DNA of 64,000 nt from Desmospora activa DSM 45169 (GTDB taxonomy: Bacteria; Bacillota; Bacilli; Thermoactinomycetales; DSM-45169): positions 1,674,001-1,738,000 of the forward strand of contig NZ_PZZP01000001.1 in NCBI RefSeq assembly GCF_003046315.1, read 5' to 3'. Under the pieces are notes generated by a model. It was not told the DNA's origin. It ran no database searches and was given only the letters and a program-made list of their open reading frames with translations. A program made the translations under genes and the position numbers. Shown here piece after piece: positions 8,209 to 18,265 of the stretch; positions within the stretch are counted from its first letter, which is position 1; the number at the start of each line of letters is the position of its first letter.

Positions 8209-9558
8209 TCACTGCATAAACGGAAATTTAAATTTCCCCATGCCTCTTTTCTTCCCTTTGGACATGGATTGAAATTGCTTCATCATTTTTTTCATATCCA
8301 TAAACTGCTTGATCAAACGGTTCACATCCTGAACCGATGTACCGCTGCCCAGAGCGATCCGTTTACGCCGACTGGCGTTGATCACCTCGGGCTCCCGCCG
8401 CTCTTGCAGCGTCATGGAGCGAATAATCGCTTCCGCCTTCGTCAGGTGCTTTTCATCCACCTGTAGATTTTTCATCCCTTTGACTTGTCCCATACCGGGC
8501 ATCATACCCAACAAATCATCTAGGGGCCCCATATTGCGCACCTGTTCCAGCTGATCCAAAAAATCTTCAAAGGTAAACTGCTGGGTGCGCATCTTTCGTT
8601 CCAGATCCCGCGCTTTTTCTTCATCCACTGAAGCTTGGGCTTTTTCGATCAGGGTGAGAACATCCCCCATCCCCAAGATGCGTGAAGCCATTCGTTCCGG
8701 GTGGAAAGGCTCCAAGGCGTCCACCTTTTCCCCCATCCCGGCAAACTTTACCGGGCAATCGGTTACCGCTTTAACTGAAAGGGCAGCCCCGCCGCGGGTA
8801 TCTCCATCCAATTTGGTTAAAACAACACCGGTTAAATCCATTTCCCGGTTAAAGCTCTCAGCCACATTGACGGCATCTTGCCCTGTCATCGCGTCCACCA
8901 CCAACAGGATCTCATCGGGTTGCACCTTTTCTTTGATCCCCCGCAGTTCATCCATCATTGTCTCATCGATATGAAGACGACCGGCGGTATCCACGATCAC
9001 TACATCGTGCTGGTTTTCCTTGGCGTGGGCTAGCCCTTTTTCCGCGATTTTGACAGGGCTTTCCTTGTCACCGAGGGAAAAGACAGGCAAATCCACCTGT
9101 TTCCCCAATACTTCCAGCTGCCGAATCGCCGCCGGTCGATAAATATCTCCCGCCACCAACAGCGGTCGCTTGTTGTGCTGTTTGCGTAGATGGTGAGCCA
9201 ACTTGCCAGCGGTAGTCGTTTTACCCGCCCCCTGTAAACCCACCATCAGGATTACCGCAGGTTTGGAATTGAGCTGCAGACGGCTCTGTTCGCCACCCAT
9301 CAACTTCGTTAGCTCTTCATTCACCACTTTGATCACTTGTTGGCCGGGGGTAAGGCTTTGTAGCACTTCTTGTCCGACAGCCCGCTCACTGACCCGGGAG
9401 ACGAAGTTTTTTACCACTTTGAAGTTGACGTCCGCTTCCAACAGGGCCAATCGCACTTCCCGCATCGCGGACTTCACGTCCGCCTCAGACACTTTCCCTC
9501 TGCCCTTCAACTTGGCCAGGGCCGATTGCAGCCGTTCGGACAATCCTTCAAACGCCAT
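8209..9558 (-). CDS. ffh: Signal recognition particle GTPase Ffh
   Basis: Ffh binds SRP RNA and signal sequences and delivers ribosomes to FtsY. The N domain is followed by the G domain with [15 protein letters not shown] (about 105-119), DTAGR, TKLDG and the RNA-binding M domain from about 300. That domain contains [20 protein letters not shown] and a methionine-rich end (MKKMMKQF ... [10 protein letters not shown]). The protein has 449 residues. It is preceded by ylxM and shares the promoter at 9973-10001. Confidence 0.98.
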   Translation of the reverse strand: MAFEGLSERLQSALAKLKGRGKVSEADVKSAMREVRLALLEADVNFKVVKNFVSRVSERAVGQEVLQSLTPGQQVIKVVNEELTKLMGGEQSRLQLNSKPAVILMVGLQGAGKTTTAGKLAHHLRKQHNKRPLLVAGDIYRPAAIRQLEVLGKQVDLPVFSLGDKESPVKIAEKGLAHAKENQHDVVIVDTAGRLHIDETMMDELRGIKEKVQPDEILLVVDAMTGQDAVNVAESFNREMDLTGVVLTKLDGDTRGGAALSVKAVTDCPVKFAGMGEKVDALEPFHPERMASRILGMGDVLTLIEKAQASVDEEKARDLERKMRTQQFTFEDFLDQLEQVRNMGPLDDLLGMMPGMGQVKGMKNLQVDEKHLTKAEAIIRSMTLQERREPEVINASRRKRIALGSGTSVQDVNRLIKQFMDMKKMMKQFQSMSKGKKRGMGKFKFPFMQ

Positions 9559-9594
9559 GCTGTCGCCTCCCTTTCCATGATCCTCGGTGTGAAG

Positions 9595-9924
9595 TTAATC
9601 CAACTCCGCCATTTGATCCAACAAGTGTGTAACTTCTTTTTCTACAGACGAATCGGTAATCATCTGTCGAATCGCCTGCAACAGTTGTGTGCGTCGCTGA
9701 TGCTTCTGCGCCAGCTGTAACATCGATTCCCACTCTTCCAACGCCGACTGGGAACGTTTTATCGTTTCAAATACCGCTTGCCGCGAAATCGAGAGATGGT
9801 CCGCAATCTCACCCAAAGACCAATCCTCGTGATAATACAGCTCCATCACCTTACGCTGCTTTTCCGTCAGTATCGGTTCATAGAAGTCGTACAACAGGTT
9901 GATATGGGTCGTTTTATCCAGCAC
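9595..9924 (-). CDS. ylxM: YlxM/p13 family helix-turn-helix protein
   Basis: A 109-residue protein of the YlxM/UPF0122 family, whose genes are almost always next to ffh or ftsY and which is linked to SRP function. The helix-turn-helix resembling sigma-70 region 4 is clear: LTEKQRKVMELYYHEDWSLGEIADHLSISRQAV (split over residues 18-50). The start is GTG with SD GAGGTG. It is the first gene of the ffh operon. Confidence 0.93.
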   Translation of the reverse strand: MLDKTTHINLLYDFYEPILTEKQRKVMELYYHEDWSLGEIADHLSISRQAVFETIKRSQSALEEWESMLQLAQKHQRRTQLLQAIRQMITDSSVEKEVTHLLDQMAELD

Positions 9925-9972
9925 AAGAGCACCTCACATCGGCGTCAAGGCAACGCCCTTAACACTCTGATT

Positions 9973-10001
9973 ATCATACCGGAGCCAGCAGCAGGTGTCA
10001 A
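9973..10001 (-). promoter_or_regulatory. Strong sigmaA promoter of the ylxM-ffh-rpsP-khpA-rimM-trmD operon
   Basis: TTGACA - 17 bases - TATGAT on the minus strand, with the -10 ending about 48 bases before the GTG start of ylxM. Confidence 0.85.
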
Positions 10002-10031
10002 GGGAAAACGCTTGATAGTCAAAAGAACGTT

Positions 10032-10088
10032 AAAGAGGAGTCGATTTCCTCATTGTCGATCACTGGGGAAAATCCGGCTCCTCTTTTG
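10032..10088 (-). terminator. Probable terminator after the MOSC gene
   Basis: Stem AAAGAGGAG / CTCCTCTTT with a large (about 38-base) loop lies 37 bases after the MOSC gene stop. On the minus strand the right arm ends in a short T-run. Confidence 0.5.
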
Positions 10089-10124
10089 ATAAGCCCAGTC
10101 ACTTATAATCACTCATAAATGGAG

Positions 10125-10781
10125 TTAACGCTTTAGACCCTTCGCCCAAGCGGGAGCCAACAACGGACAGGCGGCCAGCTCGGTGATCGCTTGGGGATCC
10201 ATGTGATGACCATACATCAAATCATTGCAACGGGTGATCGTCCATTGTGGATAGGGGCGATCAAGCAGCCGCAACGATTGCCCCGCTTCCACCAGTCCCG
10301 TCTTCAACACCCGCAGATACCAACCGGTTCGTCCCGTCTCACGGATTCGCACAGCCAAATCCTTCACGCGAATGCGACGCGCCGGTTTCCAACACGGTTG
10401 GCGGGGTTGGGATACCTGTACCGTCGCATCACCAAGCTGAAAGATATCCCCGATACAGACCGATTCTTCCGTCATTCCGGCAACCAAAAAGTTTTCACCA
10501 AACGCACCTACCGCGATGTCAGGCCGCTGCAACTCTTCACGCCAGCGCGGGTAATGGGTTGATGGGTAAACCAGTACCGCTTTATCCGGTCCGCCGTGGT
10601 GTTTTCGATCCGCCACACCGTCTCCGACCAAACCGGTTTCTTCTAAGTAGACGGATCCTTTAACCGGTTGTTTAAAAATGGCGCTGGTCCAGCGACGATC
10701 CATCGGATCGGCAGCATCCAGCGTACCCACGCTCTGGGGTAAACCTACATGAATGCCGTGGACAATGGTAGCTTCCTTCAT
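10125..10781 (-). CDS. MOSC-domain protein (YiiM-like)
   Basis: MOSC domains resemble the C-terminal domain of molybdenum cofactor sulfurase and are thought to handle sulfur or nitrogen transfer with molybdopterin enzymes. The family signature is visible: GVADRKHHGGPDKAVLVYP (about 55-73), the fully conserved acid-rich GAFGENF, and the conserved cysteine in QPRQPCWKPARR. Length and the C-terminal RPYPQWTITRCNDL segment match the YiiM/YflK group. I prefer the second ATG, with SD AAGGA eight bases away. It lies downstream of ftsY, with no functional link known. The substrate cannot be stated. Confidence 0.9.
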   Translation of the reverse strand: MKEATIVHGIHVGLPQSVGTLDAADPMDRRWTSAIFKQPVKGSVYLEETGLVGDGVADRKHHGGPDKAVLVYPSTHYPRWREELQRPDIAVGAFGENFLVAGMTEESVCIGDIFQLGDATVQVSQPRQPCWKPARRIRVKDLAVRIRETGRTGWYLRVLKTGLVEAGQSLRLLDRPYPQWTITRCNDLMYGHHMDPQAITELAACPLLAPAWAKGLKR

Positions 10782-10848
10782 CCCGCTCATCCTTTCCCCA
10801 CCGCTTCATGGTAAATGTGATTGGTTGACATTAACGGTCGGGAAGTTC

Positions 10849-11838
10849 TCACCCTTCGGCCACTTCCGCTTCAATATCCTTTCCAAACAGGGCATGGACG
10901 AACTGCTCGGCGTCAAAGGGTTGTAAATCGTCCATCTTCTCACCGAGGCCAATCCACTTGACGGGCACCTCCAACTCTCGCCGGATGGCCAGAGCAATTC
11001 CACCTTTGGCCGTACCATCCATTTTGGTGAGAACAATCCCCGTCAGATTGGTGGCATCATTAAACATCTTCGCTTGTTGCATCGCGTTTTGTCCGGTGGT
11101 GGCATCCAACACCAGCAATGATTCATGGGGAGCGTCCGGTACCTCCCGACCGATGACCCGGTGCACCTTTTTTAGCTCTTCCATCAGATTCACTTTGTTT
11201 TGCAGGCGTCCGGCTGTATCACAGAGCAGGATGTCACACCCCCGCGCTTTAGCTGCCTGGACGGCATCGTACATCACCGCAGCGGGATCGGAGCCGGCTT
11301 GATGGCGAATCACATCCACCCCGACCCGTTCACCCCACACTTCCAGTTGTTCAATCGCTCCCGCCCGAAACGTATCCCCGGCGGCCAGCAACACTTTTTT
11401 GCCCTGTTGTTTATAGTGATGGGCCAACTTGCCGATGGTGGTGGTCTTCCCCACGCCGTTGACACCGACAAACAGAAAGATGGTCAACGCACCTTCCTGT
11501 ACATTTACCACGGTTTCGCCATCGTCGCCCTGTAAAAGCTCAACCAAAATCTCCGACATTAGCGGTTTTAATTCGGCCGGATCTTTTATGCGGCGTTCTT
11601 TTACTTCTTGGCGCAAACGATCCACAATCTCCATCGTGGTATCCACTCCGACATCTGCCCCGATCAGGATGTCTTCCAATTCCTCATACAATTCCTCATC
11701 GATCTTGTTGCGGGTGAATACGGCATCCATCGCGCCGACCAACGAGGAGCTGGTTTTGCTCAACCCGGACATAAATTTGTGGGTGACCGTTTCTGTCGTT
11801 TTGGAGACACTCTCTCTCAGTTTCTTAAAAAAGCTCAT
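10849..11838 (-). CDS. ftsY: SRP receptor FtsY
   Basis: FtsY is the membrane-associated SRP receptor GTPase. Here it is the short Gram-positive form (329 residues) lacking the long acidic A domain of E. coli. The N domain is followed by GVNGVGKTTTIGKLA (about 131-145), the insertion-box DTAGRLQ, and TKMDGTAKGG. It is 18 bases after smc, as in B. subtilis where smc and ftsY are cotranscribed. SD AAGGAGGGG precedes the ATG. Confidence 0.98.
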   Translation of the reverse strand: MSFFKKLRESVSKTTETVTHKFMSGLSKTSSSLVGAMDAVFTRNKIDEELYEELEDILIGADVGVDTTMEIVDRLRQEVKERRIKDPAELKPLMSEILVELLQGDDGETVVNVQEGALTIFLFVGVNGVGKTTTIGKLAHHYKQQGKKVLLAAGDTFRAGAIEQLEVWGERVGVDVIRHQAGSDPAAVMYDAVQAAKARGCDILLCDTAGRLQNKVNLMEELKKVHRVIGREVPDAPHESLLVLDATTGQNAMQQAKMFNDATNLTGIVLTKMDGTAKGGIALAIRRELEVPVKWIGLGEKMDDLQPFDAEQFVHALFGKDIEAEVAEG

Positions 11839-11855
11839 CGTCGTTACCCCTCCTT

Positions 11856-14800
11856 TCAGGTGGAAGCAGTCTCTTCCAACCCTTCAAACTCTTCCAGCTT
11901 CACCGAGACAACCTTAGATACACCGGCCTCTTCCATCGTTACCCCATACATCACATCCGCCCCTTCCATTGTGCGTTTGCGGTGAGTGATGATGATAAAC
12001 TGCGTCTTTTGCGAGAACTCCCGCAAATAACGGGTAAAACGGGACAGATTGGCTTCATCCAGCGCTGCATCCACTTCGTCCAGCACACAAAAAGGAACCG
12101 GTTTATAGCGCAACACGGCAAACAGAAGCGCAATTGCGGCCAAAGCCCGCTCCCCACCGGAGAGAAGCCCCAGGTTTTGCGGCTTTTTACCCGGGGGCTG
12201 TGCCGTGATCTCAATCCCCGTCTCCAGCAAATTGTCCGGTTCCGTCAAGCGCAAATCCGCTCGACCACCGCCGAACATCTTGGCAAATACATCATGAAAC
12301 TCAATGCGGATCGCCTCAAAAGCAGTGGCAAAACGGTTGGACATCTCGCTTTCGATCTCGCGGATCACTCCGAACAGCGTCTCTTTCGCTTCCAACAGAT
12401 CGTCCCGCTGCCCCTGCAGAAATTCAAAGCGGGTGCTGAGGCGCTGATGCTCATCGATTGCCCCCAGGTTCACCTCACCCAGAGCACCGATCTGCCCTTT
12501 AAGGGAACGTACCTCTCGTTCCGCTTGTTTCGCATTTTCCGGGCGGGGGTAACGTTCCTTCGCCAACTCAAAGCCGATCTCGTATTCTTCCGCCAATTTT
12601 TCCAATAAATGATTAAGCTCCACATCCATGCGGTTAACCCGCACTTCGTGCTTATGGAGGGATTCTTCCTGTTGACGCAGCCGTTTCTGCCTCTCCTTAA
12701 GGGTCTGCTCCTCTTCCCCGCGGCGATGATGGAGTTGATCCCGACTTTGCTTCGCTTGAGATAAAGCATCCTGGGCATTGTTTTTTTGCGTCCGCAGTTC
12801 AGCGGCACGATCCTCTAGCTGGCGGCTCTCTTCCCCGTGATCGGTCGCTCCCGATTCCAGTTCCTGCAACTTTCCCTGGGATTCCGCCATCTGATTGCCG
12901 ATCCGGGCCAGCTCTTTTCCTAACCGTTCACAATCGACCGCCAGATACTCCCGTTCCTGTTGCAAACGGGCCACCCGAATTTTCCAGTCGGTGATCTCCC
13001 GATTGGTCTCATCTTTTTCCGATGCCCGCTGCTCCATTTGCTCCTGAGAAGCGTGAATCCGCCGCCGCAAAAGCGTCTCTTCCTCATCCAGAGCTTTTAT
13101 GCGGCTGTCTCGCTCTTGCTTCTGTTGGGAAAAGGTTTGCTCCTCCTCTTCCAGCTTGGCCAATTCGACCCGGTTTTTTTCCCGTTGTTGGGTAAAAGTG
13201 CGGTGTTCCACCGTCCACTCCCGTTCGGCCCCTTTTAGCTCCTGTTGCTGTAGACGTAAGCGTTCCCCTTCTTCGCGTAACCGCTCCAACCGTTCATCGA
13301 TAGAGGTAACCTCTTCTCGCAACGACTGGTGTTGGGTGCGAACGGTTTCCAACGCTTCTTCCGCCTCTTGAATTTCCCGTTCCAACGCTTCCACCTGCCG
13401 GGAGCGGCCCAACAGATTGGTCTTAGATTTTTGTCGACTCCCCCCTGACATGGAGCCGCCGGGATTGACCACATCTCCTTCCAGGGTGACAACGCGATAA
13501 CGATATCCCATGCGACGGGCAATCGTATTGGCAGCTTCCATCCCTTCCGCCACTAACACCTGCCCCAAGAGATTATCCCGAACCGCACGGTATCGCTCCT
13601 CACTTTGCACCAGTTCCGCCGCTACCCCGATAAAGCCTGCGGTTCCCTCCAGCAGTTCCCGGTCCCGCGACGGCACGCTCCTTCCTTTGATCACATCCAA
13701 CGGCAGAAACGTCGCCCGTCCGGCACGCCGCTCCTTGAGGAAACGGATCCCATGACGCCCCACCTGTTCATTTTCCACGACTAAGTGTTGCATCGCGCCG
13801 CCTAACGCCGTCTCCACTGCCGCTTCATATGCTTCTGGCACTTGAATCAGCTGCGCGACAGCACCGTGGATACCAGCCAGCTCCCGCTGTCCTCGGTCAC
13901 GGGCCTTTAAGATTTCCTTAACCCCTTGAAAAAAGCCGGCATGCTCCGCTTCCATATCTTTGACGATATCCCTGCGGGAGCGGAGTGTATCCACTTGCTG
14001 CTCCGCTTGGCGCAGCTGTTGTGCCGTTTTGGCGATCTCTTTTTCCTGCGTTTGCCGCTTGCCAGCCCAACCTTTATACTGGTCACCACAGGTAGCGAGA
14101 GCCTTTTCCACCTCTTCCGTCTGACGGCGCCACTCCTGCTGGCGGGTAAGGAGATCGGCTTCGGCTCGTTCATCCAACGCTATTTGGGTGCGTAGACGTT
14201 CCTGCTGCTCCCGCAATTGCGCCAGCCGCTCATCGATGTGGCTGCCCTCACTGGAGAGGCGGGTACGCTCATGCAAAAGACGGGACAATTCTTCCCGCAA
14301 GTGATCCAAATCCTGAACATCCCCGTCTCCCCCGACGGCCAGACGGGCTTCCGCCGCCGACAACCGCGCTTGCACATCTTGTAATTCTTTATCCTTTTGC
14401 GACAGCCGCTCCTGCTGCTGCAACTGTTCCTGTTTGAGACGCGATTCTTCCAGGGATAACTCTTCCAACCGTTCCCGTGTTTGCGCAATCGCACCCGCAC
14501 GGTTTTTGGCCCGTTCCTGCAACACCTCCCGCTGCCCTTCCGCCTTCTCCAGCTCCTCGCTGATCCGGAGCAGCTCTCCTTGCAACTTTTCGACTTCTTG
14601 CTCTTGTTGCTGAATCTGCCAACGCAGTTTCTCCAGCTCCGCTTCACCGCCGCTCACCTCGGTAATAAAACGGGACTGCTCCTCTTTTAACTGCTGGAGA
14701 GCGCCTTGCGCTTGCTCCCATTGTTGATGCAAATCCTCAATCTTATGTACATACAAACCGATCTCAGTATGAGTCAACTCTTCCTTTAACGCTTTATACT

Positions 14801-15440
14801 TTTTAGCCACTTCCGCCTGCTCCGCTAACGGCTCCACCTGATCTTCCAATTCGCTGACCAAGTCCTCAATCCGGGACAGGTTTTGCTCGGTTGCTTCTAA
14901 CTTTTTTTCCGCTTCTTTTTTTCGGCTTTTGTATTTAACGATTCCCGCCGCTTCTTCAAAAATGGCCCGCCGATCCTCCGATTTAGTAGACAAAATCTCA
15001 TCGATTCGCCCCTGACCGATCATGGAATAGGCCTCTTTCCCAATGCCTGTATCCATAAACAGTTCGGTGATATCTTTTAAGCGGCAGCTTTGTTTATTTA
15101 TGTAGTATTCGCTCTCACCGGAGCGGTACACCCGACGGGTGACCGTCACTTCCCCGTAATCCAGGTGAAGCTTCTGGTCCTGATTGTCAAAGGTGATGGA
15201 AACTTCACAGTAACCCACCGGTTTGCGCGAATCGCTACCAGAAAAAATCACATCCTGCATGGAGGCACCCCGCAGCGATTTTGCACTCTGCTCCCCTAGC
15301 ACCCAACGCATGCCGTCGGTGACATTGCTCTTCCCGCTCCCGTTGGGTCCCACCACCGCCGTCACCCCCGGCACAAACTCCAGCTCCGTTCGGTTGGCGA
15401 AAGATTTAAACCCCACCATGTCCAGCCGTTTTAAATGCAA
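11856..15440 (-). CDS. smc: Chromosome segregation ATPase SMC
   Basis: A full-length SMC (1194 residues) that compacts and segregates the chromosome with ScpA and ScpB. Walker A is GPNGSGKSN at 31-39, and the R-loop and Q-loop follow. Two long coiled-coil arms rich in Glu/Gln/Arg heptads surround the hinge (about 515-660; GGSMSGG and GDVVNPGG are hinge motifs). The C-terminal head carries the signature LSGGERALAAIALLFA and Walker B FCVLDEVDAALDE. The start is TTG with SD AAGGAGGG. TGGTAAAAT at 15511-15519 is a possible extended -10. In B. subtilis rnc lies immediately upstream; here it is about 5 kb away. Confidence 0.98.
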   Translation of the reverse strand: MHLKRLDMVGFKSFANRTELEFVPGVTAVVGPNGSGKSNVTDGMRWVLGEQSAKSLRGASMQDVIFSGSDSRKPVGYCEVSITFDNQDQKLHLDYGEVTVTRRVYRSGESEYYINKQSCRLKDITELFMDTGIGKEAYSMIGQGRIDEILSTKSEDRRAIFEEAAGIVKYKSRKKEAEKKLEATEQNLSRIEDLVSELEDQVEPLAEQAEVAKKYKALKEELTHTEIGLYVHKIEDLHQQWEQAQGALQQLKEEQSRFITEVSGGEAELEKLRWQIQQQEQEVEKLQGELLRISEELEKAEGQREVLQERAKNRAGAIAQTRERLEELSLEESRLKQEQLQQQERLSQKDKELQDVQARLSAAEARLAVGGDGDVQDLDHLREELSRLLHERTRLSSEGSHIDERLAQLREQQERLRTQIALDERAEADLLTRQQEWRRQTEEVEKALATCGDQYKGWAGKRQTQEKEIAKTAQQLRQAEQQVDTLRSRRDIVKDMEAEHAGFFQGVKEILKARDRGQRELAGIHGAVAQLIQVPEAYEAAVETALGGAMQHLVVENEQVGRHGIRFLKERRAGRATFLPLDVIKGRSVPSRDRELLEGTAGFIGVAAELVQSEERYRAVRDNLLGQVLVAEGMEAANTIARRMGYRYRVVTLEGDVVNPGGSMSGGSRQKSKTNLLGRSRQVEALEREIQEAEEALETVRTQHQSLREEVTSIDERLERLREEGERLRLQQQELKGAEREWTVEHRTFTQQREKNRVELAKLEEEEQTFSQQKQERDSRIKALDEEETLLRRRIHASQEQMEQRASEKDETNREITDWKIRVARLQQEREYLAVDCERLGKELARIGNQMAESQGKLQELESGATDHGEESRQLEDRAAELRTQKNNAQDALSQAKQSRDQLHHRRGEEEQTLKERQKRLRQQEESLHKHEVRVNRMDVELNHLLEKLAEEYEIGFELAKERYPRPENAKQAEREVRSLKGQIGALGEVNLGAIDEHQRLSTRFEFLQGQRDDLLEAKETLFGVIREIESEMSNRFATAFEAIRIEFHDVFAKMFGGGRADLRLTEPDNLLETGIEITAQPPGKKPQNLGLLSGGERALAAIALLFAVLRYKPVPFCVLDEVDAALDEANLSRFTRYLREFSQKTQFIIITHRKRTMEGADVMYGVTMEEAGVSKVVSVKLEEFEGLEETAST

Positions 15441-15590
15441 GACGCGCCCTCCTTTCCATGGTTGTTCGATTCCGTCCCACCAATCGATGGAACGTCCGAT
15501 CTAGGAGTATATTTTACCACGAAGAATCAAATTCAGATAAGGGTTTATCACGGTTAACCTGACGGCTTCTTAGGAGCAATCATCAGACAC

Positions 15591-15618
15591 AAAAAACCCG
15601 CACTCAAAGCGAGTAGCG
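15591..15618 (-). terminator. Terminator of the ansA-aspA operon
   Basis: On the minus strand a seven-pair stem (CGC-ACTC / GAGTGCG, one bulged base, loop GCTTT) is followed by GG and six T residues. It begins 34 bases after the aspA stop. Confidence 0.75.
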
Positions 15619-15651
15619 AGTGATAGCTGATGGATTCCAATGGTATACCAA

Positions 15652-17085
15652 TCACTTTTCCAATAAGCGTTCCCCCGCAATGCCGGGGTGTGTCATTTCG
15701 TATGGATCTAAGATCAAATCGAGTTCCTCTTTACTCAAAACATTGTATTTTAAGCACAAATCACGAACAGAAGCACCTGTCACGATCGCTTCCCGGGCAA
15801 TGCGGGCCGCAACTTCGTAGCCGATGTGCGGGTTGACCGCTGTAATCACCCCGACGCTCTTCTCCACATTTTCCTTTAACCTCGCTTGATTTGCCTCGAT
15901 TCCAGACAGACAGTAGTCGGTAAACGCACGAAATGCATGGTCCATAATGCTGATGGATTGCAGCAAATTAAAGACGAGAACCGGCTCCATCACATTTAAC
16001 TCCAGTTGTCCGGCTTCCGAAGCAAGACAGATGGTATGGTCGTTGCCGATCACTTGAAAAGCGACCTGGTTGATTACTTCTGCCATCACGGGATTTACTT
16101 TCCCAGGCATAATGGAAGAGCCGGGCTGACGAGCAGGCAACAAAATCTCAGCCAGCCCTGCACGAGGACCGGAAGCCATCAAGCGCAAATCGTTGGCCAT
16201 TTTGGACATATTCATCATACAAACTTTGAGCGCAGCAGAAACCTCGGTATACGTATCCGTATTCTGAGTCGCATCCACCAGATGATCGGCACTTACCAAT
16301 GGAAAGCCGCTGATCTCTGACAGGTGTTTGACTACCCTATCGATATAACGCGGATCGGCGTTTAGCCCGGTGCCGACGGCGGTAGCCCCCATATTCACCT
16401 CATACAAATGTTGACGGGATTGTTTCACCCGCTTGATGTCACGTTCCAACACCCGATGATACGCTTCAAATTCCTGGCCCAGACGGATGGGAACCGCATC
16501 TTGCAGATGAGTCCGCCCCATTTTAATAATCGGATCAAACTCGTTTGCTTTTTTCTTAAACCCGTTGCTCATCTCCTGCATCGTAACAAGCAATCGCTCC
16601 AACAAATGGAGGGTGGCGAGGTGGATGCCAGTTGGGAAGGCGTCATTCGTCGATTGCGCCATATTGACATGGGTATTGGGGCTTAATTGAAAATAATTCC
16701 CTTTTCGTTCTCCCAACAGTTCCAGCCCACGGTTGGCAATTACCTCATTGGTGTTCATATTGATGGAGGTTCCCGCTCCACCCTGGATCGGATCCACAAT
16801 AAATTGATCATGCCACTTCCCATCGATAATTTCCTGAGCCGCTGTCACGATTGCTTGGCCCAATCGCGGATTGAGCCGACCAGTCTCCATATTCGCAAGC
16901 GCCGCCGCTTTTTTCACCATCGCCATCGCCCGAATAAGAGAGGGATGAAGCCGATAGCCGGTAATGGGGAAGTTTTCGGTTGCACGTAAGGTTTGGATGC
17001 CATAGTAAGCATCAGCAGGAATATCCTTTTCCCCGAGAAAATCTTTTTCAATCCGGTATGACGCATCCACGGTGAGGTTGTTCAT
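15652..17085 (-). CDS. aspA: Aspartate ammonia-lyase
   Basis: Aspartase converts L-aspartate to fumarate and ammonia. The protein (477 residues) is very like B. subtilis AnsB throughout. It includes the fumarase/aspartase signature GSSIMPGKVNP (flexible catalytic loop, Ser in GSS), TGLNADP, MGRTHLQDAVP and the C-terminal GIAGERLLEK. I placed the start at the ATG 48 bases inside the longest frame because the family begins near YRIEKDFLGE. The SD (AAGGAG) lies inside the end of ansA, so the two genes are coupled. Together with ansA it degrades asparagine to fumarate. Confidence 0.95.
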   Translation of the reverse strand: MNNLTVDASYRIEKDFLGEKDIPADAYYGIQTLRATENFPITGYRLHPSLIRAMAMVKKAAALANMETGRLNPRLGQAIVTAAQEIIDGKWHDQFIVDPIQGGAGTSINMNTNEVIANRGLELLGERKGNYFQLSPNTHVNMAQSTNDAFPTGIHLATLHLLERLLVTMQEMSNGFKKKANEFDPIIKMGRTHLQDAVPIRLGQEFEAYHRVLERDIKRVKQSRQHLYEVNMGATAVGTGLNADPRYIDRVVKHLSEISGFPLVSADHLVDATQNTDTYTEVSAALKVCMMNMSKMANDLRLMASGPRAGLAEILLPARQPGSSIMPGKVNPVMAEVINQVAFQVIGNDHTICLASEAGQLELNVMEPVLVFNLLQSISIMDHAFRAFTDYCLSGIEANQARLKENVEKSVGVITAVNPHIGYEVAARIAREAIVTGASVRDLCLKYNVLSKEELDLILDPYEMTHPGIAGERLLEK

Positions 17086-17089
17086 GTTC

Positions 17090-18097
17090 TCATCCGCTCT
17101 CCTTTTGATGTTCCAACGAAAGATCATGAGCAATCGGTGTTTCCATGATTCGTTTCACTTCTTGAAGATCCTTCGTTTTCCCCAATGTCCACATCAACTT
17201 GGCCACCATCGCTTCTGTATTCATATCCCGGGAAAGAATGATCAGGTTTTGGGCCACTTTTCGCCCCACTTCATACAAAAACAGATCTTCTCCCTCTTCT
17301 AAGCATTGGGTGGTAATGGCCACTACCATTCCGGAATCGATCAATTCCTTGATTTTAGAAAGTAAATCCCTTTTCTCAAATGGAATGCCTCCGTTGCCGT
17401 AACTTTCGATGATGACACTTTGATACAAACCCTTGATGCGGTCAAGGAGTTCCGGCTTCATTCCCGGATACAGCTTCAATAGGAAAACATCGGGACAGAG
17501 AGAGGTATCAAGCTTTAACTCCCCCTTCTCCATGGAAGGTACGCCTTGATGGTAACGGACTTCCCCTCGATCGATAAAAGCCACATAAGGATGATTAATA
17601 CTTTCAAAGGCGTCATAACTTTTGGTTCGCATTTTAACCGCTCGAGTTCCCTGGATCACCCTACCGTCAAACACCACATAGACTCCAGCAATCGCTTCAC
17701 AAGCGAGGCGCGCAGCATCGGCGATATTCTTTTTGGCATCGGTCTTATCATAATGAATGGGCACTTGCGAACCGGTAATCACGATGGGCTTGGTTCCGTT
17801 TTGCAGCATATAGGAAAGCGCCGCCGAAGTATACGCCATGGTATCGGTTCCATGAGTAACCACAAAGCCGTCATAATGGTCGTAATTATTGGCGATGGTT
17901 TCCGCAATCTGTACCCATAGCTCCGGCTGCATATTGGTGCTGTCTATGTTCATCAATGTTTGGTATTCCATGTGATAATCTCGGGTATGCGGCAAATAAT
18001 TGAATAAATCTGCGGCCGTCATTCCAGGAGCGAGCCCGTCTTTTCCCTCGATGGAAGCGATCGTTCCACCCGTTGTCAATAAGAGTAATCGTTTCAT
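17090..18097 (-). CDS. ansA: L-asparaginase
   Basis: Type I (cytoplasmic) L-asparaginase of 335 residues, hydrolysing asparagine to aspartate and ammonia. Catalytic threonines are visible in the N-terminal TTGGTIAS (T12 region) and in [12 protein letters not shown] (HGTD, about 89-92), with the Lys of TDAKKN. No signal peptide is present. It is the first gene of ansA-aspA and is divergent from ansR, which matches the B. subtilis ansR/ansAB locus. Its promoter and a candidate operator are described separately. Confidence 0.96.
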   Translation of the reverse strand: MKRLLLLTTGGTIASIEGKDGLAPGMTAADLFNYLPHTRDYHMEYQTLMNIDSTNMQPELWVQIAETIANNYDHYDGFVVTHGTDTMAYTSAALSYMLQNGTKPIVITGSQVPIHYDKTDAKKNIADAARLACEAIAGVYVVFDGRVIQGTRAVKMRTKSYDAFESINHPYVAFIDRGEVRYHQGVPSMEKGELKLDTSLCPDVFLLKLYPGMKPELLDRIKGLYQSVIIESYGNGGIPFEKRDLLSKIKELIDSGMVVAITTQCLEEGEDLFLYEVGRKVAQNLIILSRDMNTEAMVAKLMWTLGKTKDLQEVKRIMETPIAHDLSLEHQKESG

Positions 18098-18165
18098 CGG
18101 TTACACCTCGAATACAAATGTAGCACCCTATTGTCAACATGTTCACTTTTCGATAAGATAAATCC

Positions 18166-18182
18166 GTACGCAAAACGCGTAC
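18166..18182. promoter_or_regulatory. Inverted repeat, candidate AnsR operator
   Basis: A perfect inverted repeat GTACGC-AAAAC-GCGTAC lies just downstream of the ansA transcription start expected from the promoter. A further GCGTAC half-site lies at 18239-18244 on the other side of the promoter. A small HTH repressor such as AnsR could bind it; this is inference from position and symmetry. Confidence 0.5.
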
Positions 18183-18192
18183 TATAAACTTA

Positions 18193-18220
18193 ATTATAAT
18201 CATAACTCCACACAAATCAA
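18193..18220 (-). promoter_or_regulatory. SigmaA promoter of ansA-aspA
   Basis: TTGATT - 16 bases - TATAAT on the minus strand, giving a leader of roughly 90 bases that contains the GTACGC/GCGTAC repeat. Confidence 0.7.
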
Positions 18221-18265
18221 CTAAAATGTATTCAATTCGCGTACGATTGGTTGGGGGGCCAGAAG

